From NCBI GenBank assembly GCA_021287165.1, contig JAJTAY010000031.1:1-64000 (forward strand): a stretch of DNA of 64,000 nt, read 5' to 3'. The notes beneath the pieces are model-generated. The model was not told the DNA's origin. It ran no database searches and saw only the letters and a program-made list of their open reading frames with translations. Shown in pieces: positions 16,018 to 24,666 of this stretch (position 1 is its first letter; each line of letters starts with the position of its first letter). Both the position numbers and the translations under genes were made by a program. Origin of the DNA: Bacteroidia bacterium. Its GTDB lineage: Bacteria > Bacteroidota > Bacteroidia > Bacteroidales > F082.

Positions 16018-17532
16018 ATGCAAAACACAAAAGGTACAGGGCAATTAGCCTCCTTCAAATTAGCTACGGCAATCATCCTGCTGCAAGGTCTGGTTTTTAG
16101 TCAGCATTTGTTCAGCAACCAGATTTTTGATGATGCTGGCAGGCTTTTGACACCAGTTGAGCTAAGGAAAGCTCCCGAAATGGATGAACGAAGCGTAGCT
16201 TTGTTCAATTCCCATTTCAAAATTGAAGCAGAAACCGAAAACCGATCGCTTCAATTTTTTCCTGATTCTGTGGTTGTTTACTCCGTTCAGGCCAATCCAA
16301 GAAAATACAATTACCTGTTTTCCAACAAAGGTGAGTTGCTTACAATACTTGTGCGCATTCGCCAGGGCGCAGTTTGGGTTAATGAGTCGATCGAAAACCG
16401 CACTTACGATGCCTTGAGCAATATGACCATACAACAATGGCAGGGTTGGAACGGTTCGGCCTGGATTAACACCTCGAGAAACCTGTTCACCTACGACAAT
16501 AACAGAAAAATTCTCACCCTTACCGAGCAAAACTGGAACCCGACAACGGGCAGCTGGGTCAATTTCAGGCGGACAACCAATACGTGGTCAGCTTCCGGAC
16601 TTCAACTTACCACGCTTCAGGAATTTTTTTCCAGCGGAAATTGGGTTAATCAGGTTTTTGAATTGTATGTTTATCAAGACAACAACCTGATTCAAGCTGA
16701 GCGGCAGACCTGGACCAACGGCAACTGGGCCAATCAATACCAATATTTCTACACCTATGATGGTCAGGCCAACCTGACAAGCATGACCATGAAGCAATGG
16801 GCTGGTAATCAGTGGAATGACTTTTACAGGGAAGTATTCTCCTACAACGCCACTAACCAGCTGACAATATATGTCAGCCAGCAATTCAACAGCAGCTGGC
16901 AAAACAGCGAGCAGTACTTTTACACATACGATGCTCTTGGATTTCTTGAGACTGCTCAACGCCAACTATGGCAGAACGGCAGTTGGCAGAACAGTCTGCG
17001 CAGATCGTACACCAACAACAATTACGGTTCATTCCAACTTGCTCTGAATCAGGCTTGGCAGCAGAATGACTGGGCTAACCAAAATATGTTTGCAAAGGGC
17101 TTTGATGAAAATGGCAATTCCACAACTTCTGATGTCTTTGTCTGGTCTAATGGCTGGCAACAAAGCCAGGACAACCAGATTGAAATTAATTACAATTTTG
17201 GTTTAAAAACCCTAAGATTTCAAGGTTACAGAGCTCTAGCCGGTTTCACAAGTATGCTTGTCGAAACTCCGGAACATCTTGCCAATACTAAAACAATCGT
17301 TTACCCGAATCCATCCAATGGTAAATTCTTCATTTTTAACGAAATATTATCATCCGATGTTGTAAGTATCAATATTTTTGCATTGGATGGTAAAGAAGTA
17401 TTCAAAAGCCAGCTACCTTCAGCAAGTTTGCTTACTCTGGATATCAGGAATGAGCAGCTCAAGCCGGGGGTTTATGTGCTCAGAATAGCCTCATCGAAAG
17501 AAACCAAACATCATCATATTGTCCTACACTAG
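16018..17532 (+). CDS. T9SS cargo protein with Trp/Asn-rich Rhs-like repeats
   Basis: 504 residues. The hydrophobic segment near residues 18-33 with a short N-terminal extension is a signal peptide. Residues 90-400 contain about ten imperfect repeats of 30-35 residues with the pattern Y.YD....L....Q.W.NG.W.N, similar to RHS/YD-type beta strands but with an added tryptophan motif. The end (NPSNGKFFIFNE to KHHHIVLH) is a type A sorting domain, though its final residues include HHH, which is unusual. Likely a surface-displayed repeat protein; no enzymatic motif. It is 29 bases upstream of the next T9SS gene and probably co-transcribed with it. Confidence 0.78.
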   Translation: MQNTKGTGQLASFKLATAIILLQGLVFSQHLFSNQIFDDAGRLLTPVELRKAPEMDERSVALFNSHFKIEAETENRSLQFFPDSVVVYSVQANPRKYNYLFSNKGELLTILVRIRQGAVWVNESIENRTYDALSNMTIQQWQGWNGSAWINTSRNLFTYDNNRKILTLTEQNWNPTTGSWVNFRRTTNTWSASGLQLTTLQEFFSSGNWVNQVFELYVYQDNNLIQAERQTWTNGNWANQYQYFYTYDGQANLTSMTMKQWAGNQWNDFYREVFSYNATNQLTIYVSQQFNSSWQNSEQYFYTYDALGFLETAQRQLWQNGSWQNSLRRSYTNNNYGSFQLALNQAWQQNDWANQNMFAKGFDENGNSTTSDVFVWSNGWQQSQDNQIEINYNFGLKTLRFQGYRALAGFTSMLVETPEHLANTKTIVYPNPSNGKFFIFNEILSSDVVSINIFALDGKEVFKSQLPSASLLTLDIRNEQLKPGVYVLRIASSKETKHHHIVLH

Positions 17533-17561
17533 AAAATATAACGGAAAACAATAAACTGACC

Positions 17562-20318
17562 ATGAAAAACAATTTACTTAAATCGATTTTTTCCCTGATT
17601 CTCCCGGGATTGCTCCTGTTTGGCCCTGGCCTTATGGCACAGCCATTTGTAACGGTTGAGCAGCCCAACCTCAGCGGAATTACGTGGGACATTGGTTCCA
17701 CCCGTCTTATTTCATGGAATACCAACTTCACTCAACCTGTTAAGATTGAGCTTGTTGATTATTCTACGCTCTCACCGACTGTAAGTACCATTGTGGCTTC
17801 GACGCCAAACTCTACCTATGCATGGTATATCGACCCTTTGTTGTTTACGCCTGGCAATCAATATAGGGTTCGAATCACCAGCACCATAAATCCGGCATAT
17901 TCCGATGAAAGCGATAACGATTTCACATTGGTTACAGCCCTGCCAGGGACTTCCATCACTATTGAACAACCTTCTTTGCCCGGCATTAAGATTGTCAAAA
18001 ACACTGACTATTTGATCAGCTGGAACCCTGTTGGCGTATTTAGCAACGTAAAGATCGAACTGCTTGACCTACTGAACAATGTGACCCACACTATCGCAGC
18101 CTCAGTTGAAAATTCCACTTATGTTTGGAATGTAAGCGGCCTTCTTCCTGCTCACAACCAATACAAAATCAAGGTATCGAGCGTTGCTGTTCCAACAATG
18201 TTTGACGAAAGCGATAACAATTTTGAAATTCTTGATTATCCTCAGGGAACGATCACTGTTCTTCAGCCCGATGCTTCCGGAATAAAGTGGGTAAGAGGCT
18301 CGCAATATCTTGTTTCGTGGATCGACAACATTCCCGACCCTGTCGATATCGACCTTATTCGTGCCACCAATTTCTGGATCGCAAGCGACAATACTTCTGG
18401 CAATACTTTCCCTACAGGAAACAACACAGGTTGCAACTTCAACCCGTGGACAATCACTACCAACACTGCTCCTGGTGGTTTTGTGCAAGCCAATAAGGGC
18501 AATCCTTCACTTGCAGGCATTACAGGCCTTGGAACCGCCAACGTTTACAGACTTGTTGCATACAGCGATCCCGGTAATGACAATAACTATGTCTATGCCG
18601 ACCGTACATTTGGCCCTTACGCTACACCAGATGGCTTTATGCTTTCGTTCGACTGGGCTTTCGATGCTGGTAGCGGCAATGTTGCAACAGGTGAAAAAGG
18701 ATTTACCCTCTATGCAGGTGGCATCGGTGGCACTGCCCTTTTCACCGTGAAGAACGAATTCAACAACACCAGCATTGAAATAAATGGTGCAACAATGTTC
18801 GCCAATCACGGTTTGAACGCAATGACCATTAACTTCGATTACAACGCACTCACCAACGATATCCGTGTTTATGGCACTGGCCGTGATGGTATTGAGACCT
18901 TCGATCAAACTTTCCCGGCCGCCGGCGTTCCAAACGCCATCCGCTTCTTCAACCGTGGCCAGGAAAACGATGGAACAACCGTTAATTCTCAGGCCCTGTA
19001 CTTCGACAACTTTTATATCCGCACAAAGCGCCTCACCGTTGGCACCAATGTTGGCGGTTCAACCTGGACCTGGACAGTTCCTACATGCCTGCAAACCGGC
19101 AACAATTACAGAATTGAAGTTCTTGGTAACGGTCGCACCCTTGCCGATGCCAGCAACAACGGCTTCCAGATTTCGGCAACACACGGCGGCACTTACATCA
19201 CTGTACTTCAACCCAATGATGCAGGAATTACCTGGTTGCGTGGAAAATCATACCTCATTAGCTGGATCGATGATGTGGTTGAACCCGTTCGCATCAGGCT
19301 GATCAACTCAGGCGGTACAGTTGTTGCCACACTGGCAAATAATGTCGTAGGCTCGACCTGGGTTTGGAATATTCCTGCCGGACAAGCGCTCGGACAGTAT
19401 CGCATTCGAATCGATGCGGCCGGCATTCAGGACGACAGCGACAACTTATTTACTATCGCCGATAACCTGCCGGGTGGAACCATCACCGTTCAGCAACCCA
19501 ATATCTCCGGTCTGAAGTGGATACGTGGTAACAGCTACCTTATTTCCTGGCACCCTGATGGCATATTTGGACCCTTCAACATCGAGCTTTGGAAAGGCGG
19601 TGTATTCCATGCCACACTTGCCACTGGAGTTAGCGGATCAACATGGGTTTGGAGCATTCCTGCCCTCACTTATCCTCTAGGAACAGATTACAGGATTCGT
19701 GTAACCGGCAATGCAGGGGCTGTATTCGACATGAGTGACAACAACTTTGAGCTGGCTGACACTCCCGGCGGTACAATTACCGTGCTTCAACCCAATGGCG
19801 GCGAAACGCTTTACAGAGGTGTTGGCTTCTGGATTGCATGGATTGACGATATTCCGGAAAATGTAAACGTTGATCTTATGGAGTATGATAACCTCAACGT
19901 CTTGCAGAATACCTATCCGATATTTACTAACGTAACTGGTTCAGCTTACCCATGGACAGTACCGATTGCAGCACCAACAGGCAATTACTTTAAAGTCAGG
20001 GTTGCAAGCGTTGTTGATCCTACCATATTTGATATGAGCGACGGTTACTTCTCCATCACCGACCTTCCTCTCACCTTTGGCATTCAGCCAAATCCGGCCA
20101 GAGACTTTGCAGTATTAACACTTAACGATGCCTTTAGCGGCAATGTTCAGGTGGTGGTTACTGACAGAATGAATCTCCCCATTCTCACCCGCAACTTCAA
20201 CCTCAACGATTCGCATGAGCTGCGCATCGCTCTCGAAGGACTGAAGAGTGGCGTTTATTTCGTCAGCATTATTGCCAATGAAAAGCGCATGACTCAGAAG
20301 CTCATCATCCAGAAGTAA
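17562..20318 (+). CDS. T9SS cargo protein with six Kre9/KNH-like QP repeats and an inserted domain
   Basis: 918 residues. The signal peptide ends near LMAQP. Six modules of about 95-100 residues share I.V.QP...G..W..G..YLISW.......V.I.L and a later GSTW.W..P strand; they resemble the Kre9/KNH-type Ser-Thr-rich membrane-anchored family found in bacterial surface proteins. Module 3 begins near residue 230 but is interrupted from about 268 to 490 by a beta-sandwich domain (FWIASDNTSGN ... ALYFDNFYIRT) and then resumes with GGSTWTWTVP. The last 80 residues (NPARDFAVLTL to MTQKLIIQK) form a type A sorting domain. Exported to the surface; the binding target is unknown. A terminator follows at 20341. 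Confidence 0.85.
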   Translation: MKNNLLKSIFSLILPGLLLFGPGLMAQPFVTVEQPNLSGITWDIGSTRLISWNTNFTQPVKIELVDYSTLSPTVSTIVASTPNSTYAWYIDPLLFTPGNQYRVRITSTINPAYSDESDNDFTLVTALPGTSITIEQPSLPGIKIVKNTDYLISWNPVGVFSNVKIELLDLLNNVTHTIAASVENSTYVWNVSGLLPAHNQYKIKVSSVAVPTMFDESDNNFEILDYPQGTITVLQPDASGIKWVRGSQYLVSWIDNIPDPVDIDLIRATNFWIASDNTSGNTFPTGNNTGCNFNPWTITTNTAPGGFVQANKGNPSLAGITGLGTANVYRLVAYSDPGNDNNYVYADRTFGPYATPDGFMLSFDWAFDAGSGNVATGEKGFTLYAGGIGGTALFTVKNEFNNTSIEINGATMFANHGLNAMTINFDYNALTNDIRVYGTGRDGIETFDQTFPAAGVPNAIRFFNRGQENDGTTVNSQALYFDNFYIRTKRLTVGTNVGGSTWTWTVPTCLQTGNNYRIEVLGNGRTLADASNNGFQISATHGGTYITVLQPNDAGITWLRGKSYLISWIDDVVEPVRIRLINSGGTVVATLANNVVGSTWVWNIPAGQALGQYRIRIDAAGIQDDSDNLFTIADNLPGGTITVQQPNISGLKWIRGNSYLISWHPDGIFGPFNIELWKGGVFHATLATGVSGSTWVWSIPALTYPLGTDYRIRVTGNAGAVFDMSDNNFELADTPGGTITVLQPNGGETLYRGVGFWIAWIDDIPENVNVDLMEYDNLNVLQNTYPIFTNVTGSAYPWTVPIAAPTGNYFKVRVASVVDPTIFDMSDGYFSITDLPLTFGIQPNPARDFAVLTLNDAFSGNVQVVVTDRMNLPILTRNFNLNDSHELRIALEGLKSGVYFVSIIANEKRMTQKLIIQK

Positions 20319-20340
20319 AGATTAGCTAAGCAATAATAAA

Positions 20341-20370
20341 GATGCCGGGCCTGTCCCGGCATCTTTTTTT
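20341..20370 (+). terminator. Terminator of the two-gene T9SS unit
   Basis: GATGCCGGG / CCCGGCATC nine-base perfect stem, five-base loop and a run of seven T. Confidence 0.92.
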
Positions 20371-20454
20371 ATTTGGTTTCCATTGAGAAGGGCCAGTTAA
20401 TCCAAAAGAGATTAAAACTTTTATAATGATGCATTTACTTTTCGAAAGAGTTTG

Positions 20455-20462
20455 TATATTTG
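20455..20462 (+). promoter_or_regulatory. -7 box of rplS
   Basis: TATATTTG matches TAnnTTTG exactly, 48 bases before the chosen rplS ATG. The T/A-rich stretch upstream (TTTACTTTT near 20434) lies at the -33 distance. Confidence 0.65.
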
Positions 20463-20510
20463 CACTCCCTTTTCAAACATGGTAAACATCTTCCAAACAT
20501 CTATAAAACA

Positions 20511-20864
20511 ATGAGCAAGAACGCCTTAATTCAGTTTGTGGAGGATCAGGTTAGTGTAAAAAACTTTCCGGCATTCAATCCAGGCGACACCATTACCGTA
20601 ACCTATAAGATCGTCGAAGGCAATAAAGAACGTCTGCAAAAGTTTCAGGGCGTTGTGCTTCAGAAGGTTGGTTCCGGACCAACAGCCACATTTACGGTTC
20701 GCAAGATATCGAACAACGTAGGTGTTGAGCGTGTTTTCCCGATTTCATCCCCAATGATTGACGAAATCGAAGTTAACAAAAGGGGTCATGTACGTCGTGC
20801 ACGCATATTCTACCTGCGTGGATTGCGTGGCAAGAAAGCCAGAATCAAGGAAGCACGTCAGTAA
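20511..20864 (+). CDS. rplS: 50S ribosomal protein L19
   Basis: 117 residues from [13 protein letters not shown]. The upstream in-frame ATG at 20460 overlaps the -7 box and is rejected. The signature [30 protein letters not shown], the [18 protein letters not shown] block and the basic C-terminus [15 protein letters not shown] are all present (each quoted in part). L19 sits at the 30S-50S interface of the ribosome. It stands alone here, without the rpsP-rimM-trmD neighbours seen in many other phyla. Own promoter and terminator. Confidence 0.97.
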   Translation: MSKNALIQFVEDQVSVKNFPAFNPGDTITVTYKIVEGNKERLQKFQGVVLQKVGSGPTATFTVRKISNNVGVERVFPISSPMIDEIEVNKRGHVRRARIFYLRGLRGKKARIKEARQ

Positions 20865-20890
20865 ACTTTACGAAGAAATCCTTTGCTTAC

Positions 20891-20927
20891 AAAGGCTGCC
20901 CATACGGCAGCCTTTTCTGTTTTTTTA
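20891..20927 (+). terminator. Terminator of rplS
   Basis: AAAGGCTGCC / GGCAGCCTTT stem with a five-base loop, then T-rich. It lies between the convergent rplS and rlmB genes. Confidence 0.9.
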
Positions 20928-20929
20928 AA

Positions 20930-21676
20930 CTATGTGGTTTCTTTTTGCCGCAACAGTTCATAGCAAGCCATACCTGCAGCAACACTTACATTAAGCGATG
21001 CTATGTTTCCAGACATGGGAATTTTAACAGAAATGTCTGCACGCTCGAGCAAGGATTTTGAGATTCCGGTATCCTCGGCACCTAAAATCAATGCCATGGG
21101 TCCTGTGAGATCGGCATTCCACAAAACTTCATCGGCTTTTTCAGTAATAGCTACCAGTTTTAACCCGCTTTCTTTTAAATAATCGGCAGTAGATTGCAGA
21201 TTATCCTCACGGCAAACGTTCATTCGGGTTAGGGCTCCGGCAGACGTTTTAATGGCGTCGGCATTTACCAGCGCTCCCCCACGTGAAGGAATTACAATGG
21301 CATGAGCGCCGGAGGCCTCGGCAGTTCGGGCAATTGCACCAAGATTTCTGACATCGGTGATATGATCCAAAATGATGATAAATGGGTCGATTCCAGCTTC
21401 AAAAATCATGGGCAACAGCGAGGCAATTTTCTGATAGCTCACGGAGGCCGTATAGGCCACAACACCCTGATGATTTTGACGTGTAAGGCGATTCAACTTT
21501 TCCTCCGGCACATATTGCACCGGAATTCCCGCCTCCCGGGCGAGCTTTAGGAGCTGATTCAACTGAGGCGACCTGCCTCCACGCAGTACAAAAAGTTTGT
21601 CAAGCTCAATTCCGCCTTCGAGGGCCTCGATCACCGGCCTCATCCCATATATCAGTTGCCCGCCAGAACTTGTCAT
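20930..21676 (-). CDS. rlmB: 23S rRNA 2'-O-methyltransferase RlmB (TrmH/SPOUT family)
   Basis: 248 residues from MTSSGGQLIYGMRPVIEAL. The longer in-frame start at 21724 would place the promoter box inside the gene. The N-terminal substrate-binding domain is about 1-75. SPOUT motifs follow: VRNLGAIARTAEASGAHA (motif 1), LILGAEDTGISKSLLERA (motif 2) and IPMSGNIASLNVSVAAGMA (motif 3), which form the knotted SAM site. Family members methylate the ribose of G2251 in 23S rRNA. Other SpoU relatives act on tRNA, so the exact position is inferred from similarity. Confidence 0.9.
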   Translation of the reverse strand: MTSSGGQLIYGMRPVIEALEGGIELDKLFVLRGGRSPQLNQLLKLAREAGIPVQYVPEEKLNRLTRQNHQGVVAYTASVSYQKIASLLPMIFEAGIDPFIIILDHITDVRNLGAIARTAEASGAHAIVIPSRGGALVNADAIKTSAGALTRMNVCREDNLQSTADYLKESGLKLVAITEKADEVLWNADLTGPMALILGAEDTGISKSLLERADISVKIPMSGNIASLNVSVAAGMACYELLRQKETT

Positions 21677-21693
21677 ATTATTTTCTTTGACCA

Positions 21694-21701
21694 CAAAGAT
21701 A
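21694..21701 (-). promoter_or_regulatory. -7 box of rlmB
   Basis: CAAAGATA on the plus strand reads TATCTTTG on the minus strand, 18 bases before the rlmB ATG. It decides the shorter start. Confidence 0.6.
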
Positions 21702-21742
21702 GCCCGTGAGCTATTGCATGACAAAAAAACCTCCTTTTTACT

Positions 21743-21750
21743 TAACTTTG
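21743..21750 (+). promoter_or_regulatory. -7 box of the double TonB-domain gene
   Basis: TAACTTTG, 21 bases before the ATG at 21771. Confidence 0.55.
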
Positions 21751-21770
21751 CTTAACAAAACCCGCCCCAA

Positions 21771-22562
21771 ATGGCTACCATTTCGGCAATTATTCTAGTG
21801 CTGTTGGGCTTTACAGTAATCGGACAAGTCTCGACACATGCCACCACACTGGCTGAAGCTTCGGTAGTGCGGCGTTATTTTGAACAGGCGATGATTTATC
21901 CGGAATCAGCGCTAAAAAAGGCAATCAGAGGGAAGGTGACCGTTTCGCTTGACGTCATGCCTGATGGTGAAACCCGTAACTACAAAATAGAGCGTGGTTT
22001 AGACCCAACGATTGATGCCGAAGCTTTACGACTGGCAATGCATCTGTTGTGGAAACCTGCAATTGTTGCTGGCAATCCTGTTCCAACCAGAGAAACCATT
22101 ACGATCGACTTTAATCCGAAAACCTATTTAAGGAAGAAAAAGGACGAAAAGAATTATTCAGATTACGTAACTCTCAATTTATCAGCACCTGAGCCGATCT
22201 ACAATCTGCGACAGTTGAACGAATCTCCCCAGCCCATTTTGCCGGCGGGGTTCAAGTCGGTAAATTCATACCTCATTCACCTGATGAAATATCCTGAGAT
22301 AGCTGCAAGGAATAGTATCTCGGGAACCGTTGTTCTCGATTTTGTGATCGAGAAGAGCGGAATTGCCTCTAATATCAGAATCAGGGAAAGTGTTGGCGGA
22401 GGCTGCGATCAGGAGGCCATCCGAATACTGGAGCAGTTGCGCTGGTTGCCCGCAAAAAAGGCCGGAGAACCCGTGCGCACCCATGCCGATCTTGAGATAT
22501 CCTTCCGACTGAGTGAGCACCAGCAAAGATCAATACCCAACCAAAGAAGTACTGGACTTTAA
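21771..22562 (+). CDS. Periplasmic protein with two TonB C-terminal-like domains
   Basis: 263 residues. One hydrophobic segment at residues 3-20 acts as signal peptide or anchor. Two TonB C-terminal-like domains follow, near 38-115 (MIYPESALKKAIRGKVTVSL, then W.PA...G.PV) and 168-255 (YPEIAARNSISGTVVLDFVI, then LRWLPAKKAGEPV). The YPE.A...I.G.V...F.(I/V)...G pattern is clear in both. TonB domains contact TonB boxes of outer-membrane transporters. A protein with two of them and no Pro-rich spanning region is probably an accessory envelope protein rather than a standard energy transducer. It precedes a DUF3078 beta-barrel gene by 20 bases. Confidence 0.75.
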   Translation: MATISAIILVLLGFTVIGQVSTHATTLAEASVVRRYFEQAMIYPESALKKAIRGKVTVSLDVMPDGETRNYKIERGLDPTIDAEALRLAMHLLWKPAIVAGNPVPTRETITIDFNPKTYLRKKKDEKNYSDYVTLNLSAPEPIYNLRQLNESPQPILPAGFKSVNSYLIHLMKYPEIAARNSISGTVVLDFVIEKSGIASNIRIRESVGGGCDQEAIRILEQLRWLPAKKAGEPVRTHADLEISFRLSEHQQRSIPNQRSTGL

Positions 22563-22582
22563 TCAAAATAAACAAAAGCACT

Positions 22583-23455
22583 ATGAAAACCGGAGCAAAA
22601 CTACTCGTTCTGTTAACAATTCTGACCATAAGCCTTAATGCTCAGGAAGAGCAACAGAAGTATTGGAAAAAATCGGGGAAAATCGGCTTTAATTTCTCGC
22701 AGAGCCATTTGTCGAATTGGGCTGCGGGCGGACAAAGCGCGCTCAACAGCCTAGCGCTTTTCCGTTATGAAGCAAATTATCTGAAAGGACCAGTAAAGTT
22801 TGACAATAATTTAGATATTAATCTGGGCTACAGCCTGATTGGTAAGCTCAAACCCATTAAAACCGACGATAAAATCGAAATTAACTCGGCTTATGGACGA
22901 AAGGCAACAGAAAAACTTTACTACAGCACTGCGTTCTCTTTCAAATCGCAGCTGAGGGATGGTTTTAATTATGCCAAAGACAGCACACACCCAATTTCAA
23001 CACTTTTTGCTCCTGCATATATCACCCTTGGTGTGGGTGGCGACTGGAAACCCAATGACGTAATCTCGTTTACCTGGTTGCCGCTTACCGGCCGACTGAC
23101 GATAGTAGCTGATGATTCGTTGTCGAATGCCGGCGCTTTCGGCGTTGAAGCGGGAAAGAAAATGCGCGCCGAACTGGGTTCGAAGGCAACAGTAAGGTTC
23201 AAAAAAGAGATTTTTCAAAACGTTACCCTCACATCGAAGCTTGAGCTCTTTTCCGATTACTTGAAAAACCCTCAAAATGTGGATGTTGACTTTCAGAATC
23301 TTCTCGTCATGAAGGTGAACAGCTGGATGAATGCCAATATTTCAGCCCACCTGATTTATGACGACGATATCCGCATAACGGACAAGAACGGAAAAACCGG
23401 GCCCCGCACACAATTCAAGGAAGTGCTGAGCATAGGCCTGAGCTACGCATTTTAA
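22583..23455 (+). CDS. DUF3078 outer-membrane protein
   Basis: 290 residues. Signal peptide at 1-20 (LTISLNAQ). The conserved DUF3078 block WKKSGKIGFNFSQSHLSNWAAGG (residues 30-52, quoted in part) is followed by alternating hydrophobic strands ending in aromatic residues, and the chain ends SIGLSYAF, a normal beta-barrel C-terminus. Function unknown; found almost only in Bacteroidota. It is followed one base later by the phosphodiesterase gene, so the pair is surely co-transcribed with the TonB-like gene. Confidence 0.85.
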   Translation: MKTGAKLLVLLTILTISLNAQEEQQKYWKKSGKIGFNFSQSHLSNWAAGGQSALNSLALFRYEANYLKGPVKFDNNLDINLGYSLIGKLKPIKTDDKIEINSAYGRKATEKLYYSTAFSFKSQLRDGFNYAKDSTHPISTLFAPAYITLGVGGDWKPNDVISFTWLPLTGRLTIVADDSLSNAGAFGVEAGKKMRAELGSKATVRFKKEIFQNVTLTSKLELFSDYLKNPQNVDVDFQNLLVMKVNSWMNANISAHLIYDDDIRITDKNGKTGPRTQFKEVLSIGLSYAF

Positions 23456-23456
23456 C

Positions 23457-23963
23457 ATGAAACGCATCGGAATCATGTCGGACACCCACGGATATCTCCA
23501 TCCGCGGGTGTTTGATTTTTTCAGTAAATGCGACGAAATCTGGCATGCCGGCGACATCGGTTCGCTTGAGCTTATCGACACAATTGGCAATTTCAAGCCC
23601 ACGCGTGCAGTCTGGGGAAATATCGATGACCACAGGATGAGATCGTTTCTGCCGGAGAGATTGATCTTTGATTGCGAAGGGCTGAGCGTGTTGATAATTC
23701 ATATTGCAGGCAGACCTGGAAAATACAGCCGCGAGGCAAAAGAAGCCATAAAAGCCCACAGACCAGGGTTATTGGTAGCCGGGCACAGTCATATCCTGCA
23801 GGTAAAATACGATGCTGCTGAAAAACTCATGTTTATCAATCCGGGAGCTGCAGGAATACACGGCTTTCATCACAAGATAACCATGTTGCGGCTTGTGGTT
23901 GACGCAGGTCAGATGAAAGACCTGGAGGTATTCGAAATCGAACGGAATAATGGTATTACCTGA
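23457..23963 (+). CDS. YfcE/MJ0936-type metallophosphoesterase
   Basis: 168 residues. All five metallophosphoesterase blocks are visible: MSDTHG (residues 7-12), HAGDIG (35-40), GNIDDH (59-64), IIHIAGRPG (the His of block IV) and GHSHILQ (block V). The length matches the YfcE family, which hydrolyses phosphodiesters with two metal ions in the cytoplasm; the natural substrate is not known. Its last eight bases overlap the convergent DUF4293 gene. Confidence 0.9.
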   Translation: MKRIGIMSDTHGYLHPRVFDFFSKCDEIWHAGDIGSLELIDTIGNFKPTRAVWGNIDDHRMRSFLPERLIFDCEGLSVLIIHIAGRPGKYSREAKEAIKAHRPGLLVAGHSHILQVKYDAAEKLMFINPGAAGIHGFHHKITMLRLVVDAGQMKDLEVFEIERNNGIT

Positions 23964-24426
23964 TTCTGTCTGAAGAGCGAATCAGCCGGATATCGCCACC
24001 TATCCCCCGCTGTGCCATATAGTTGAACACCAGGGCAATGAGTGGCAGGAATACGCCAAATGAATATTGTGCTGTTGTACCGGCTTTTGTAGCTATTGCG
24101 TCCGTGTAGTAAAAGAAAAGTAAAGCAATAAAAACGAGCAGGAGCATCATATGGATGCGCGTCAACTTAAGCTGACGGTCGAGGTTTCTGAATGAAAAGA
24201 TGACTGCCACTGGCATCACCGCAAGTAGAAGCGTAAAGAGTAGCGGCAGAATGGTAAAAGAGGAATCGAACAGCGGTTCGCTTGCCGGAACATGGTCGAC
24301 GATCCGGTGAACAAAGAAAGTGAGCGTATGCAATTCACCATAATACCAGGCTATCGGAAAGAAAAACATCAACACTAATGAAAGGCCTGACAGCAAAAGG
24401 TAAACAGATTGTAATCGCTGAATCAT
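23956..24426 (-). CDS. DUF4293 integral membrane protein
   Basis: 156 residues with four predicted membrane segments (about 6-25, 56-80, 87-110 and 120-140). MIQRLQSVYLLLSGLSLVLM at the start, the YW or WYYG after segment one and the C-terminal LVFNYMAQRGIGGD(I/V)RLIRSSDRIR are typical of DUF4293, a Bacteroidota family of unknown function. Inner membrane. Its promoter is the -7 box at 24442-24449. Confidence 0.88.
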   Translation of the reverse strand: MIQRLQSVYLLLSGLSLVLMFFFPIAWYYGELHTLTFFVHRIVDHVPASEPLFDSSFTILPLLFTLLLAVMPVAVIFSFRNLDRQLKLTRIHMMLLLVFIALLFFYYTDAIATKAGTTAQYSFGVFLPLIALVFNYMAQRGIGGDIRLIRSSDRIR

Positions 24427-24441
24427 GGGTTAAATTTTGAG

Positions 24442-24449
24442 CAAAAATA
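24442..24449 (-). promoter_or_regulatory. -7 box of the DUF4293 gene
   Basis: Plus-strand CAAAAATA reads TATTTTTG on the minus strand, 16 bases before the start codon. Confidence 0.5.
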
Positions 24450-24527
24450 ATGATTGAAAGGGCTGAGCTGCGAATCAGGCAGTAAAAAGTAGATGTGAGT
24501 CGCAAACACAGATTCCGACAAAAAGTA

Positions 24528-24558
24528 TTTGTTCTTTCGTAAATAAGCATTACTTTTG
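24528..24558 (+). promoter_or_regulatory. Promoter of rho
   Basis: TTTG at 24528-24531 and TACTTTTG at 24551-24558 have 19-base spacing, an ideal Bacteroidota pair. It leaves an untranslated leader of about 100 bases before the rho ATG, room for the autoregulation common for rho. Confidence 0.75.
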
Positions 24559-24666
24559 CCATGAATTCTTCACAAGATCTTTCCTGATCAGCGTTTAGGG
24601 CTTGCACAAAGCTTCACAAACCCAAAGATTCGTCCATTTTCATTTGACGTTTTAAATTTTTCCCTT

